Part shown: in pieces, positions 37,240 to 44,766 of the stretch | How the letters are laid out: every line of letters begins with the position of its first letter | Position numbering within the stretch: the stretch's first letter is position 1 | Assembly: GCF_035994945.1 (NCBI RefSeq) | Contig: NZ_CP108677.1 | Span: 6,758,001 to 6,822,000 of the forward strand | Direction of reading: 5' to 3' | DNA from: Streptomyces sp. NBC_01216 | GTDB taxonomy: Bacteria > Actinomycetota > Actinomycetes > Streptomycetales > Streptomycetaceae | DNA length: 64,000 nt | The notes under the pieces: model-generated | The model's database searches: none | Seen by the model: the letters and a program-made list of their open reading frames with translations, nothing else | What the model was told of the DNA's origin: nothing | Position numbers and translations under genes: made by a program

Positions 37240-37479
37240 ATGAAAGCCCGTATAGACCCCAAGCGCATGGCGCGTCGGCGGATCGAGGCAGGGCTCAGCC
37301 AGACCGACCTCGCTGAGAAAGCCGACGTCAGCAAGCAGCTGGTGTGCACGGTCGAGGGCGGCAAGGCGAACTTCTCGCCCGGCAACCTCGCCAAGATCGC
37401 GAACGCGCTGGACTGCACGATCGCCGACCTGCTCCTGGACGACGACGAACTGTCCAACAGCCCCGGGAGCGCGGCCTGA
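37240..37479 (+). CDS. XRE-family HTH protein, Cro-like
   Basis: 79 residues, a single XRE domain: RMARRRIEAGLSQTDLAEKA, DVSKQLVCTVEGGKANFSPG and LAKIANALDCTIADLL. Transcribed divergently from the larger XRE regulator, as Cro is from CI. Likely starts on a leaderless transcript. It heads the rightward early operon, which continues by overlapping start and stop codons. Confidence 0.85.
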   Translation: MKARIDPKRMARRRIEAGLSQTDLAEKADVSKQLVCTVEGGKANFSPGNLAKIANALDCTIADLLLDDDELSNSPGSAA

Positions 37480-37652
37480 TGACCCGGGAGGAACGCCACC
37501 GCATCCTCTCGCCCGCCGAGATAGCCGACGCCCGCAAGCAGGCCACCGACGCCATCGCCGAGGTCGGCATCCCCGACGAGCTCATCGAGCGCATCCGCCC
37601 GGTCCTCTCGTCGGTGACGACCAACCTGCCGTCGATACCCGCGGCGGCCTGA
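37479..37652 (+). CDS. small hypothetical early protein
   Basis: 57 residues, helical and charged (AEIADARKQATDAIAEVG), no recognised family. The ATG overlaps the stop of the Cro-like gene (TGATG), so translation is coupled. Confidence 0.65.
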   Translation: MTREERHRILSPAEIADARKQATDAIAEVGIPDELIERIRPVLSSVTTNLPSIPAAA

Positions 37653-37653
37653 C

Positions 37654-37770
37654 ATGCGGACCGTCTTAGCGGTGGCCTGCGCCTGGGTCTGCGACGCGTG
37701 CCACCACCGGAACCCCGTCTGGCGCATGGCCTGCCGCCGCTGCCGGACGGAACGCCCCCTCGGGGCCTGA
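37654..37770 (+). CDS. 38-residue RanBP2-type zinc-finger protein containing a TTA codon
   Basis: WVCDACHHRNPVW followed by ACRRCRTERP gives W-x-C-x2-C-x3-N-x6-C-x2-C, the RanBP2/zinc-ribbon pattern. It starts 1 nt after the preceding stop. Its fifth codon is TTA, very rare in Streptomyces, which makes translation dependent on the bldA leucyl-tRNA. Such small zinc fingers occur in actinophage early operons; binding partner unknown. Confidence 0.65.
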   Translation: MRTVLAVACAWVCDACHHRNPVWRMACRRCRTERPLGA

Positions 37771-37840
37771 AAACCGAAAGGGCCCGCCGGACGCACCCGA
37801 CGAGCCCGGCCCACTGAGCACCAGCAAGGAAGTGGACCCG

Positions 37841-37918
37841 ATGGAGTCCAGCATCCCACAACCCGCTGTCGAGCAAGTCTCGCGCCCCGCAACCCGGGTG
37901 GAGGCCGGCCATGCCTGA
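37841..37918 (+). CDS. 25-residue possible leader peptide
   Basis: A short ORF starting ATGGAGTCC after AAGGAAG with good spacing and ending inside the start region of the next gene (8-bp overlap at 37911-37918). No similarity can be judged at this length; it may serve translational coupling. Confidence 0.4.
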   Translation: MESSIPQPAVEQVSRPATRVEAGHA

Positions 37919-38207
37919 GCCGCTCAGCCCCGAGTACCTGCGCCAGGTGCAGGACCGCATCATGGCGACGCGCCCTGGCCCCTGGCCCATCGCGCCCGAC
38001 GACGCCGGTCTCCCCGCCGGCTTCGGCCCCTTCTCGTTCGTCGAGGCGTGGCAGGACGACGAGCGGACCCCCGCCATCGACTTCTGCTCCCAGGCCCGCA
38101 CCGACATCCCGCGTCTCCTGGGCGAGATCGCCCGGCTGAAGACGGAGCTCGCCCTGATCCAGGGCGCGCGAGTGCCGAGGCAGACGCGGGGCGGTGAGCA
38201 CCTGTGA
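37911..38207 (+). CDS. Ea22/ead-like phage early protein
   Basis: 98 residues with the layout YLRQVQDRIMATRPGPW, then FCSQARTDIPRLLGEIARLK. This is the pattern of a widespread family of phage early proteins (an N-terminal ATPGPW-type box and a C-terminal AR-x-DIPxLLxEVxRL helix). Function unknown. Its stop overlaps the next GTG. Confidence 0.7.
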   Translation: MPEPLSPEYLRQVQDRIMATRPGPWPIAPDDAGLPAGFGPFSFVEAWQDDERTPAIDFCSQARTDIPRLLGEIARLKTELALIQGARVPRQTRGGEHL

Positions 38208-38593
38208 CCAACAAGCCCCCCGGAATCAGCGCCGCCCGCCTGAAGGCCATCCGGGCCCGTGCCGAGCGCTGCCCCGGAGCGCCCGAGGGGCGGGCGCTGC
38301 GCGACCTCCTCGACGAGAACGCCCGACTCCTGAACGACCTGGTCGAGCTGACGGCCGCGCTGCCGCCGAACCCCCTGACGGTCGCCGAGCGGGCATCGCT
38401 CATTGGCGCCGCACGCGGTGAGACCCGCGCGCAGACCGGCGAGCGGCGCGGCGTGTCCTACGACACCGTCCGCACCCAGCTCGCCATGGTCCGGCGCCGC
38501 CTGCGGGCCACCAGCACCGCACAGGCCGTCGCTATCGCCTGCATCAACGGCTGGATCACCCGCCGCGACATCACCCCGGAGGACCCCCGATGA
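38204..38593 (+). CDS. LuxR-type HTH protein
   Basis: 129 residues. An N-terminal helix pair (RALRDLLDENARLLNDLVEL) precedes a GerE/LuxR-like DNA-binding region: LTVAERASLIGAARGETRAQ, RRGVSYDTVRTQLAMVRRRL, then AQAVAIACINGWI. GTG start overlaps the previous stop. Likely an early phage transcription regulator. Confidence 0.75.
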   Translation: MTNKPPGISAARLKAIRARAERCPGAPEGRALRDLLDENARLLNDLVELTAALPPNPLTVAERASLIGAARGETRAQTGERRGVSYDTVRTQLAMVRRRLRATSTAQAVAIACINGWITRRDITPEDPR

Positions 38594-39123
38594 CCAGCAT
38601 CCGCGACTGGCCCACGACGAAGACGACGTACGCCGTCGTCGACGCCACCTTCAGCGGACTCGCCTTCCGCGATGACGAACCCGACTGGGAGTCCCTCCTC
38701 GGCCCCGAGGGCCGCGCGCAGGTCCGGCTCCACCCGAGCCTCGACACGACCGCCTGGGTCAACGACTGCGGCCTGCTCCTTCCCGAGACGTACGCCCGCA
38801 ACGTCGTCGGCTCCTGCCTCCTCCTGGCCATGGGCGCCCGCCCGCAGCCGTACGCCGGGCCCGTCGTGCTCACCGGCTGGGACCACGCCGCCGAGGGCCT
38901 CGGCCCCGAGGTCCGCTCGCTCGCCATGCCCGCGATGAGCCTGCTCAGCCTGCACCGCCGGGTGCGCGCCGCCGTCGACGGCACCGCCCGGCCGAACTCC
39001 CTCGCCGAGCGCGACTGGGCGCGGTCCATGCGGGACTTCGCCGACTACGTCCGGGGCGCACCCGCCCCCCACCTCACCCTCACCCCCGTGCCCGTCACCT
39101 CCATGGGAAGGACCGACCGCTGA
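38590..39123 (+). CDS. hypothetical phage protein
   Basis: 177 residues, no Cys cluster and no membrane segment. I do not recognise it. Features: TTKTTYAVVDATFSGLAF at the N-terminus and a helical C-terminal half (LAERDWARSMRDFADYVRG). ATGA overlap with the preceding gene; the next gene starts on its stop. Confidence 0.75.
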   Translation: MTSIRDWPTTKTTYAVVDATFSGLAFRDDEPDWESLLGPEGRAQVRLHPSLDTTAWVNDCGLLLPETYARNVVGSCLLLAMGARPQPYAGPVVLTGWDHAAEGLGPEVRSLAMPAMSLLSLHRRVRAAVDGTARPNSLAERDWARSMRDFADYVRGAPAPHLTLTPVPVTSMGRTDR

Positions 39124-39326
39124 TGGACGCCATCGTCTTCGACCTCCGCCCCCGCAAGCTGTCGCCCGCGCTCGACGCCGAGCGCGTCCTCGGCCAGATC
39201 GAACGCGGCGAGGTCCGCGCCGACCCCGACGCCGCCCGCGAGATCGCCGCCCGCCACGAGGCCGCCTACGGCAACGTGTGGCCCCGCGGCGAGCAGGACG
39301 ACGCCGACACCCCGGCGAGCCACTGA
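39123..39326 (+). CDS. small hypothetical phage protein
   Basis: 67 residues, acidic and helical (ALDAERVLGQIERGEVRADP). Start and stop each overlap the neighbouring genes by a base or more. No family recognised. Confidence 0.65.
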   Translation: MDAIVFDLRPRKLSPALDAERVLGQIERGEVRADPDAAREIAARHEAAYGNVWPRGEQDDADTPASH

Positions 39327-39840
39327 TGACCACCCGCCCGACGTCAACGCCGCCCGGCGCCGGCCCGCACGTGCCGCCCCCGGGACCCAAGGCCGGAGAG
39401 GGGAGCCGCTCCGACGCCCCGCTGACCCGGCCTGCGTCGGGCGGGTCCCACGCCACTCGCTCGGCGTCAACCTCAACAAGCAGGACGCCATCGAGATCCG
39501 CGACCTCTACTCCAAGGCGTACGCCAACGCCGAGCGGAACGGGAAGCGGGACTCCGCCTGGCACACCAACTTCGAGCAGCAGTGGGCCAAGAGCAGCGTG
39601 CGGCGCCTCGCCAAGCTGGTTCCCACCTCCCCGGAGGTCATCCAGCTCATCGACGCCGACAACGACGCGGACGCCGGCCGCGAGCACATCATCCGCGCCG
39701 TCCCCGTCGTCTCCTACACCGAGACCTCCACCCCCGACGGCGACAGCACCACGTGGCCCGAGACGACGCAGCCCGGCAGCGGCACCGTCCCCGCCGCCGA
39801 CGACCTCGACGAACAGGCGAAGGCCGGTGAGCAGCAGTGA
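39326..39840 (+). pseudogene. RecT-family recombinase, truncated (C-terminal part only)
   Basis: From about 39463 to the stop at 39840 the frame encodes GVNLNKQDAIEIRDLYSKAY, SAWHTNFEQQWAKSSVRRLA and KLVPTSPEVIQLIDAD, the conserved C-terminal third of RecT-type single-strand annealing proteins. The DNA-binding and annealing core that should precede it is missing. The upstream 140 bp is Pro/Arg-rich without RecT similarity, and no good start lies in the RecT frame; the ATG at 39326 is in a different frame. The stop overlaps rusA (GTGA). An internal deletion is likely. Confidence 0.7.
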
Positions 39841-40319
39841 GCGCCGCCCTCACCCTCACCGTGTACGGCACCCCGGCCCCGCAGGGCTCGAAGACCCGCA
39901 ATGCCTACGGCGCCATGTATGAGTCATCGGCGAAGGTCAAGCCGTGGCGCGAGGCCGTGAAGACAGCCGCGCTCGACGCGATCCACCACGACGAGGCATG
40001 GACGGCGCTGGACGGCCCGGTGTGGCTGGACATGCAGTTCACCCTGCGGCGGCCGAAGAGCCACTACCGCACCGGTCGGAATACGGGACTGCTGAAGGCG
40101 ACCGCGCCGCCATACCCGACCGGCAAGCCGGATTTGGACAAGCTGATCCGCTCCACACAGGACGCCCTGAAGGACGCCGGGGTGCTCTCCGACGACAGCA
40201 TCGTCGCCTCCCTCGGTGCCAGCAAGGTCTACGTGCTCTGGGGCGACGCCCTCCGCACTCCCGGCGCCGTCATCAAGGTCTGGCGCCTCACCGACTTCCT
40301 GAAGGAGCCCTCGGTATGA
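39837..40319 (+). CDS. rusA: RusA-family Holliday junction resolvase
   Basis: 160 residues. VYGTPAPQGSKTR at the N-terminus, PTGKPDLDKLIRSTQDAL carrying the catalytic aspartates, and VLSDDSIVASLGASKVY: the typical RusA arrangement. The enzyme resolves Holliday junctions formed in phage recombination or replication. GTG start overlaps the RecT-remnant stop, and its own stop overlaps the next ATG. Confidence 0.92.
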   Translation: MSAALTLTVYGTPAPQGSKTRNAYGAMYESSAKVKPWREAVKTAALDAIHHDEAWTALDGPVWLDMQFTLRRPKSHYRTGRNTGLLKATAPPYPTGKPDLDKLIRSTQDALKDAGVLSDDSIVASLGASKVYVLWGDALRTPGAVIKVWRLTDFLKEPSV

Positions 40320-40825
40320 CCCAGTTGAAGTTCGACGCCAAGGTCAGCGCGTCAGCAGCGGAGGCGCTGGAACCGCACACCCGGCCCGTGTACGAGAACC
40401 CGGGTGCCCGCCGCCTGTTCATCGGCGAGTTCGCGCACACCGAGCGCACGCAACCCGCGCCCGGCTCCGAGAAGGAACCCACCGCGAAGGTCCGCATCAC
40501 CCACCTGGAGATCCCCAACCAGGACCAGGAGGGCTACGTACGCGAGGCCCTGCGTTTCCTGCACCTCCAGCGCACCGCCCGCGGAACCCTCGACGACGAC
40601 GGCCAGCTCGAGCTCGACGAGCACACGCTCCGGCTCACCGGCGGTCAGCTCGCCTACATCGAGACCGCCCGCCTGAAGGCCGGCCTGTCGCAGTGGGCCT
40701 CCTACGCCCGCCGCGCGCTGCACGCCTCCGACCTCACCGTGTCCGAGATCCACCACGAGCTGAAGACCATCGCCGACGGTCTCACCGCCACCCTCAGCGG
40801 CGTCCGCGAAGACGGCGGCGAGTAG
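40316..40825 (+). CDS. hypothetical phage protein next to RusA
   Basis: 169 residues, soluble, alpha/beta. Segments ARRLFIGEFAHTER, KVRITHLEIPNQDQEGYVRE and ASYARRALHASDLTVSEIHH. Function not recognised. ATGA overlap with rusA and 63-bp gap before the replication-type gene. Confidence 0.75.
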   Translation: MTQLKFDAKVSASAAEALEPHTRPVYENPGARRLFIGEFAHTERTQPAPGSEKEPTAKVRITHLEIPNQDQEGYVREALRFLHLQRTARGTLDDDGQLELDEHTLRLTGGQLAYIETARLKAGLSQWASYARRALHASDLTVSEIHHELKTIADGLTATLSGVREDGGE

Positions 40826-40888
40826 CAGCCCACCTCATCCCCAGCTCCACAACCGTCCAGCTCCACAACCCGCGAGGAGGTGACCACC

Positions 40889-42127
40889 ATGACCAGCATC
40901 CGGCGCCAGCGCGTGCGCGTGCCCTGGCGGGTGATCGCCTCCTCGCACTACTCCGACGCCGCCCTCGCCGTCTACATCAAGATCGCCGCCCTCGGGCTGC
41001 GCCCGGAAGGCTGCACCGCCTCCGTCGCCTACCTCGCCGGCCTGCTCGGCCTGTCCATCTCCACCGTCGAGCGTGCCCTCACGCAGCTGATGCGGCCCGC
41101 GCCGGACGACGACGTCGTCGAGCTGACCAGCTACCGCCGGACGCAGAAGGGCGGACGCGGCACCACCGCCGTCCGCCGCGTCAGGAAGCCCGCCGCCGTC
41201 GAGGCCTACGTGTGGCTGCCCAGCGACCTTCCTGAAGCCCTCAGCCCCCGCCTGACGCGCCTGTACGCGGGCATCGCCTACGGGGCCGCCACCGGGCAGA
41301 AGACGACGCTCGCTGAGCTCGGCGACGTGCTGCGCCACCGCGACGGCAAGCGGGCCGGTCAGCCGCTCGACCCCCGCTCCGTGCGCCGCCTCAACAGCAA
41401 GCTCGCCAGCCTCGGCTGGATCAGCCTCGACCCGCGCGGCGGCGAACGCGGCCGCCACCTGTACCACGTCCACGACGCACCGCAGCAGCCCCCGCTCACT
41501 GCGGACATCCATGACGGATCGGGTGCGGATCTTGATGCTGGATCCCTCGCGACAGAGGAAGAACCTAGGACTGACTCACCCGATGACGAGCCCGCACTGG
41601 GGATCCGCCGTAGGCGAGAACAGGTAGTAGCGCGAGGCCCTGTGGAAAACCCGGGACCGTCGCTGCCCGCCGCGCTGAGGCGCCCGTACGCCGGGCCGCA
41701 GCTGAGTCTCGCTCCGCGGATCTGGCGAGTCCTCAAACCGGTCAAGCCTCTGCTGCCCGGCCTGTCGCCGTACGTCGTCCGCCAGCTGGCCCGCGAAGTC
41801 GGCCGCCAACTCGACCAGGGCGCCGAGCCCGAACGCCTCCGCTGGCGCCTGGAACACCGCTTCGCGTCCACCGACACCATCCGCGACCCCGGCCGCTGGC
41901 TCCTCGGCGCCGCGATCGTCCGCCACGGCTGCGGCATCACCGAGTGCGAGAGCGGCTTCATCTGGCGCACCGGCGCCGACTGCCACTGCTCCCAACTGCC
42001 CCCGACACGCCCCGCCGGCCCCGCACGACCCGACACACCCCGGCCGGCCCCCGGCCCCCGCAGAAGCACGCCCTGGTCGTGCCCCTGCCCCGACTGCCAG
42101 TCAGCACCCACCGGGAGCGTCCGATGA
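40889..42127 (+). CDS. helix-turn-helix replication-initiator-like protein
   Basis: 412 residues. The N-terminal 200 residues form a winged-helix replisome-organiser-like region (SHYSDAALAVYIKIAALGLR, CTASVAYLAGLLGLSISTVE, RALTQLM; a second HTH near PLDPRSVRRLNSKLASLGWI). A low-complexity linker follows (about 205-260), then a helical domain (LRWRLEHRFASTDTIRDPGR) and a Cys-rich tail (HGCGITECESG, CHCSQ, CPCPDC). GAGGAGG at 40874-40880 fixes ATG 40889; a GTG at 40880 overlaps that site. Likely loads replication factors on the element. Confidence 0.8.
   Translation: MTSIRRQRVRVPWRVIASSHYSDAALAVYIKIAALGLRPEGCTASVAYLAGLLGLSISTVERALTQLMRPAPDDDVVELTSYRRTQKGGRGTTAVRRVRKPAAVEAYVWLPSDLPEALSPRLTRLYAGIAYGAATGQKTTLAELGDVLRHRDGKRAGQPLDPRSVRRLNSKLASLGWISLDPRGGERGRHLYHVHDAPQQPPLTADIHDGSGADLDAGSLATEEEPRTDSPDDEPALGIRRRREQVVARGPVENPGPSLPAALRRPYAGPQLSLAPRIWRVLKPVKPLLPGLSPYVVRQLAREVGRQLDQGAEPERLRWRLEHRFASTDTIRDPGRWLLGAAIVRHGCGITECESGFIWRTGADCHCSQLPPTRPAGPARPDTPRPAPGPRRSTPWSCPCPDCQSAPTGSVR
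41516..41605. repeat. GGATC iterons in the linker of the replication gene (origin candidate)
   Basis: GGATC occurs at 41516, 41527, 41540 and 41601 in the locally less GC-rich stretch between the N- and C-terminal domains of the replication-type gene. Phage lambda places its origin iterons in this position within gene O. The repeats are short, so this is only a candidate. Confidence 0.25.
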
Positions 42128-42444
42128 CCCACCCACCCACCGACCTGCCGTGCCCAGCCTCCGCGGAACTCCTCGCCCTCGCCGCGAAAGCTCGGCCCGA
42201 CTGGGACCCTCACGCCCTGCGCGACACCCTCGCCCAGGCCCGCCACCACGGCATGACGTGGAGCCAGGTCCTCGCCGTCACCGGCCGGCTCCTCGCCGAC
42301 CCCCGCGCCACCCCCGCAGACCTCATCAGCGAGGCCCCGGAGCCATGGCGCCAGCGACGTACCGCCCCGATACCCGAAACCGCACACCGCGGAGCAGCGG
42401 CAGTACGAGCCGCGCTCCATCCCGACACCAACCCCACTTCCTGA
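42124..42444 (+). CDS. hypothetical phage protein
   Basis: 106 residues, Ala/Arg rich: ARPDWDPHALRDTLAQARHH, then GMTWSQVLAVTGRLLADPRA. This looks like a small helical domain common in actinomycete elements just after replication genes. ATGA overlap with the preceding gene. Confidence 0.7.
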   Translation: MTHPPTDLPCPASAELLALAAKARPDWDPHALRDTLAQARHHGMTWSQVLAVTGRLLADPRATPADLISEAPEPWRQRRTAPIPETAHRGAAAVRAALHPDTNPTS

Positions 42445-42449
42445 GGGAG

Positions 42450-42884
42450 ATGATGGCGATGGCCACAGCACACCGCGTCGCCGCACGCCGCTCCACCCCG
42501 CACCACCACGGACACAGCCCGCTCGCCGTCCTCATCCGCTGGACGCTGAGGCACTCCCGCTACGCGGCCCACTGGTACTTCGAGCACCTGCGGACCAGCC
42601 TGCCCGTCACCGACCCCGACCGGCACGCCCTGGAGAGCCCGGCCCTCGAGGACGCCTTCGCCCACCTCGCGATCGAACACCCCGACCTCGTCACCCCGGC
42701 CGACGGCGGCCCCGCCGCCCGCCAGGCCGACCGCGAAACCGTGCTCCTCGCCGCCTGCGACGCCTGGTTCCGCGCCTGCCACGGCCCCGAACAGTCCTGG
42801 ACCCCGCAGACCACGTGCAGCTACCGGCGCCTCCTCGACGACGTCCACGCCTGCTTCACCAACCCGGCCGGAGGCGAGTCATGA
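42450..42884 (+). CDS. hypothetical phage protein
   Basis: 144 residues; an N-terminal basic, His-rich stretch (RRSTPHHHGHSP), then helices (LIRWTLRHSRYAAHWYFEHL). No family recognised. The start may be 42459 rather than 42450, since GGGAG at 42445-42449 is better spaced to the later ATG. The stop overlaps the next gene. Confidence 0.7.
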   Translation: MMAMATAHRVAARRSTPHHHGHSPLAVLIRWTLRHSRYAAHWYFEHLRTSLPVTDPDRHALESPALEDAFAHLAIEHPDLVTPADGGPAARQADRETVLLAACDAWFRACHGPEQSWTPQTTCSYRRLLDDVHACFTNPAGGES

Positions 42885-43216
42885 CCGTCTACGCCCGCCG
42901 CGCCGCGCAGGCCCCCCCGGACCTGCACGCCCTGATCACCGCCCGCGTTACGGCCCTCGCCGGCACCGGCATCGGCGAGCTGCGCCTCACCCCGTACCAG
43001 CGCGGCACCACCCGCTTCTGGTGCGTGATGGCCCTCGGCGTCGACCGGCGCGAGGTGCCCCTCCCGCAGGGCGCCCCCCGGCGCTTGAGCGACGCCCTGC
43101 GGGAGGCGTTCCCCGCCGCCCGCTGGGACCGCGCCCAGGACTACGACGTGCGCAGCGGCATCCTCACGGAGCACGTCATCGTGCTGCCGGAGATCCTGAA
43201 GGGCAGCGTCCTGTGA
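42881..43216 (+). CDS. hypothetical phage protein
   Basis: 111 residues, compact alpha/beta (IGELRLTPYQRGTTRFWCVM, ALREAFPAARWDRAQDYDV). No family recognised. ATG overlaps the previous stop and its stop overlaps the next GTG. Confidence 0.7.
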   Translation: MTVYARRAAQAPPDLHALITARVTALAGTGIGELRLTPYQRGTTRFWCVMALGVDRREVPLPQGAPRRLSDALREAFPAARWDRAQDYDVRSGILTEHVIVLPEILKGSVL

Positions 43217-43473
43217 GCCCGTGGAAGACGACGCGGCCCCGCGTCGACCACCAGGCCACCGCCGCCCGGGCCGTTGCCGCGGCCGGACGGTGGGTGTTCG
43301 CCGGGACGTACGGGAGCTCGTACACCGCCGACTCCATGGCCCGCCTCGTCCGCACCGGCTCCGGCCGCCGGATGACCGCCTACGACCCGGCCGGCGCCTA
43401 CGACGCCTACACCGAGCGCGTCGACGACGGCCACGCCCTGTACGTGCGCCACGTGCGCGGTGAGCACCGGTGA
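43213..43473 (+). CDS. hypothetical phage protein
   Basis: 86 residues, basic, with RWVFAGTYGSSYTADSMARL and DPAGAYDAYTERVDDG. The composition suggests a small beta-rich protein. GTG start and GTGA overlaps on both sides. Confidence 0.65.
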   Translation: MSPWKTTRPRVDHQATAARAVAAAGRWVFAGTYGSSYTADSMARLVRTGSGRRMTAYDPAGAYDAYTERVDDGHALYVRHVRGEHR

Positions 43474-43673
43474 CCGGCCGACGCATCGACGACCTCGACG
43501 TCCCGCTGTCCCGGCTCCAGGCCGACATCCGCGCGCTCGTCACCCGCCAGCGCGCGCACGCGGCGGCGGCCGACGCCGACTTCGCCCGGTCCATCGCGTC
43601 CGGGCTCACCGAGTCCTACGCCGACTTCTGCGCCCGCACCGGCGGGCCCTACACCCCCGGGAGCAGCCGATGA
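43470..43673 (+). CDS. small hypothetical phage protein
   Basis: 67 residues, mostly helical (LSRLQADIRALVTRQRAHAA). No recognised family. GTG start on the preceding stop. Confidence 0.6.
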   Translation: MTGRRIDDLDVPLSRLQADIRALVTRQRAHAAAADADFARSIASGLTESYADFCARTGGPYTPGSSR

Positions 43674-43927
43674 ACGGCCCCGATCACTACCGCCAGGCCG
43701 AGCGTCTCGCCGACCAGGCGAACCACTTCACCTACGGCGACGGCGCGGACCCGGCAGTCGGCGCCGCCCTCGCGGCCGAGGCCCAGGTCCACGCGACGCT
43801 CGCGCTCGCCGCCGCGACCGTCGTGGCCGCCTCGGTCGACGGCCTCGAGCCCGGCATGTCCATCGAGGAGTGGAAGGCATGGAGCCGCGCCGTCGCGGTT
43901 GACCCCGAGGGGAGCGAGCCGCGATGA
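43670..43927 (+). CDS. small helical phage protein
   Basis: 85 residues: HYRQAERLADQANHFTYGDG, AEAQVHATLALAAATVVAA. Proteins of this build (an HYxxAExLL opening and an AxAQVHATLAxAAA helix) recur in streptomycete phage genomes; function unknown. Overlaps both neighbours. Confidence 0.7.
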   Translation: MNGPDHYRQAERLADQANHFTYGDGADPAVGAALAAEAQVHATLALAAATVVAASVDGLEPGMSIEEWKAWSRAVAVDPEGSEPR

Positions 43928-44202
43928 CCAGCATCGAACGGGCCGTCGAGGAACTGGCCTACCCCTGCCGGCGGGTGGAGCTGCCGCCGGAGAACCGGCG
44001 GCAGAGCGAACAGGCCCTCGCCCTCGAGGCCCGGCTCGCCGACCTCCAGGCCGTGAACGAGGCCGCCTACGCCCGCGACTACGACGCCACCGGCGGCCCC
44101 CGCTTCGACACCGAGCAGCCGTTCGGGCACGAGGTGGAGCCGCAGCCCGGGCCCAGCCCGCGGGTCCACTACCGGTTCCTCGGCGGAAGGGGCGGGCTGT
44201 GA
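43924..44202 (+). CDS. hypothetical phage protein
   Basis: 92 residues, acidic helical N-terminus (SIERAVEELAYPCRRVELPP) and a proline-rich tail. No family recognised. The stop overlaps the GTG of a tiny membrane protein. Confidence 0.65.
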   Translation: MTSIERAVEELAYPCRRVELPPENRRQSEQALALEARLADLQAVNEAAYARDYDATGGPRFDTEQPFGHEVEPQPGPSPRVHYRFLGGRGGL

Positions 44203-44321
44203 CCGGCTACCTGATCGTCTCCGCGCTGATCGGCGCCGTGATCGGCGCCATGGCCGTCTGGCCGTCCGTCCGGCCCCGCATCACCACCAACGACACCCCC
44301 GAGGAAGGCGACGAGCAGTGA
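44199..44321 (+). CDS. 40-residue single-span membrane protein
   Basis: YLIVSALIGAVIGAMAVWPS forms one hydrophobic helix at the very N-terminus, followed by a short charged tail. GTG start overlapping the previous stop, stop overlapping the next GTG. Function unknown. Confidence 0.65.
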   Translation: MTGYLIVSALIGAVIGAMAVWPSVRPRITTNDTPEEGDEQ

Positions 44322-44704
44322 ACCTGACCATCTGGCGCGGCACCGGCGCGCACCGCGCGGCCACGAAGGCCGACCTCCAGGCCGAGAACGCCGAGCTCCA
44401 CGCCTTCCGCACGGCGGCCGACGACTTCTTCCTCCGCCTCATCGAGGACCGCGACGGCGTCTACAACGCCTGGCAGGCGGCGGAGGGGAAGGCCTCGGAC
44501 GCCGAGATCGTCGTGGTGTGCCAGCAGGCCCAGCTCGAGGACGCCCAGGCCGAGATCGTCGCGCTGCGCGCCGCCCTCGCGAACGCCGGGGCCGTGAACG
44601 TCCCGCCCGCCCACCGCGACGTCGACGACGGCGACCACCCCACCGAGCCCACCGGCATCAACGTCAGACCGATCTGGGACGCCCTCGGCGCCTCCGCCCG
44701 CTGA
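44318..44704 (+). CDS. coiled-coil hypothetical phage protein
   Basis: 128 residues. Central helices ATKADLQAENAELHAFRTAA and QAQLEDAQAEIVALRAALAN predict a coiled coil; the C-terminus NVRPIWDALG resembles other small phage proteins. No function assigned. Confidence 0.7.
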   Translation: MNLTIWRGTGAHRAATKADLQAENAELHAFRTAADDFFLRLIEDRDGVYNAWQAAEGKASDAEIVVVCQQAQLEDAQAEIVALRAALANAGAVNVPPAHRDVDDGDHPTEPTGINVRPIWDALGASAR

Positions 44705-44766
44705 ACACCCGTCCCCGCCCGGGGCGCCACCCGGCGCCCCGGCCCTCACCCCAGGAGAACACCACC

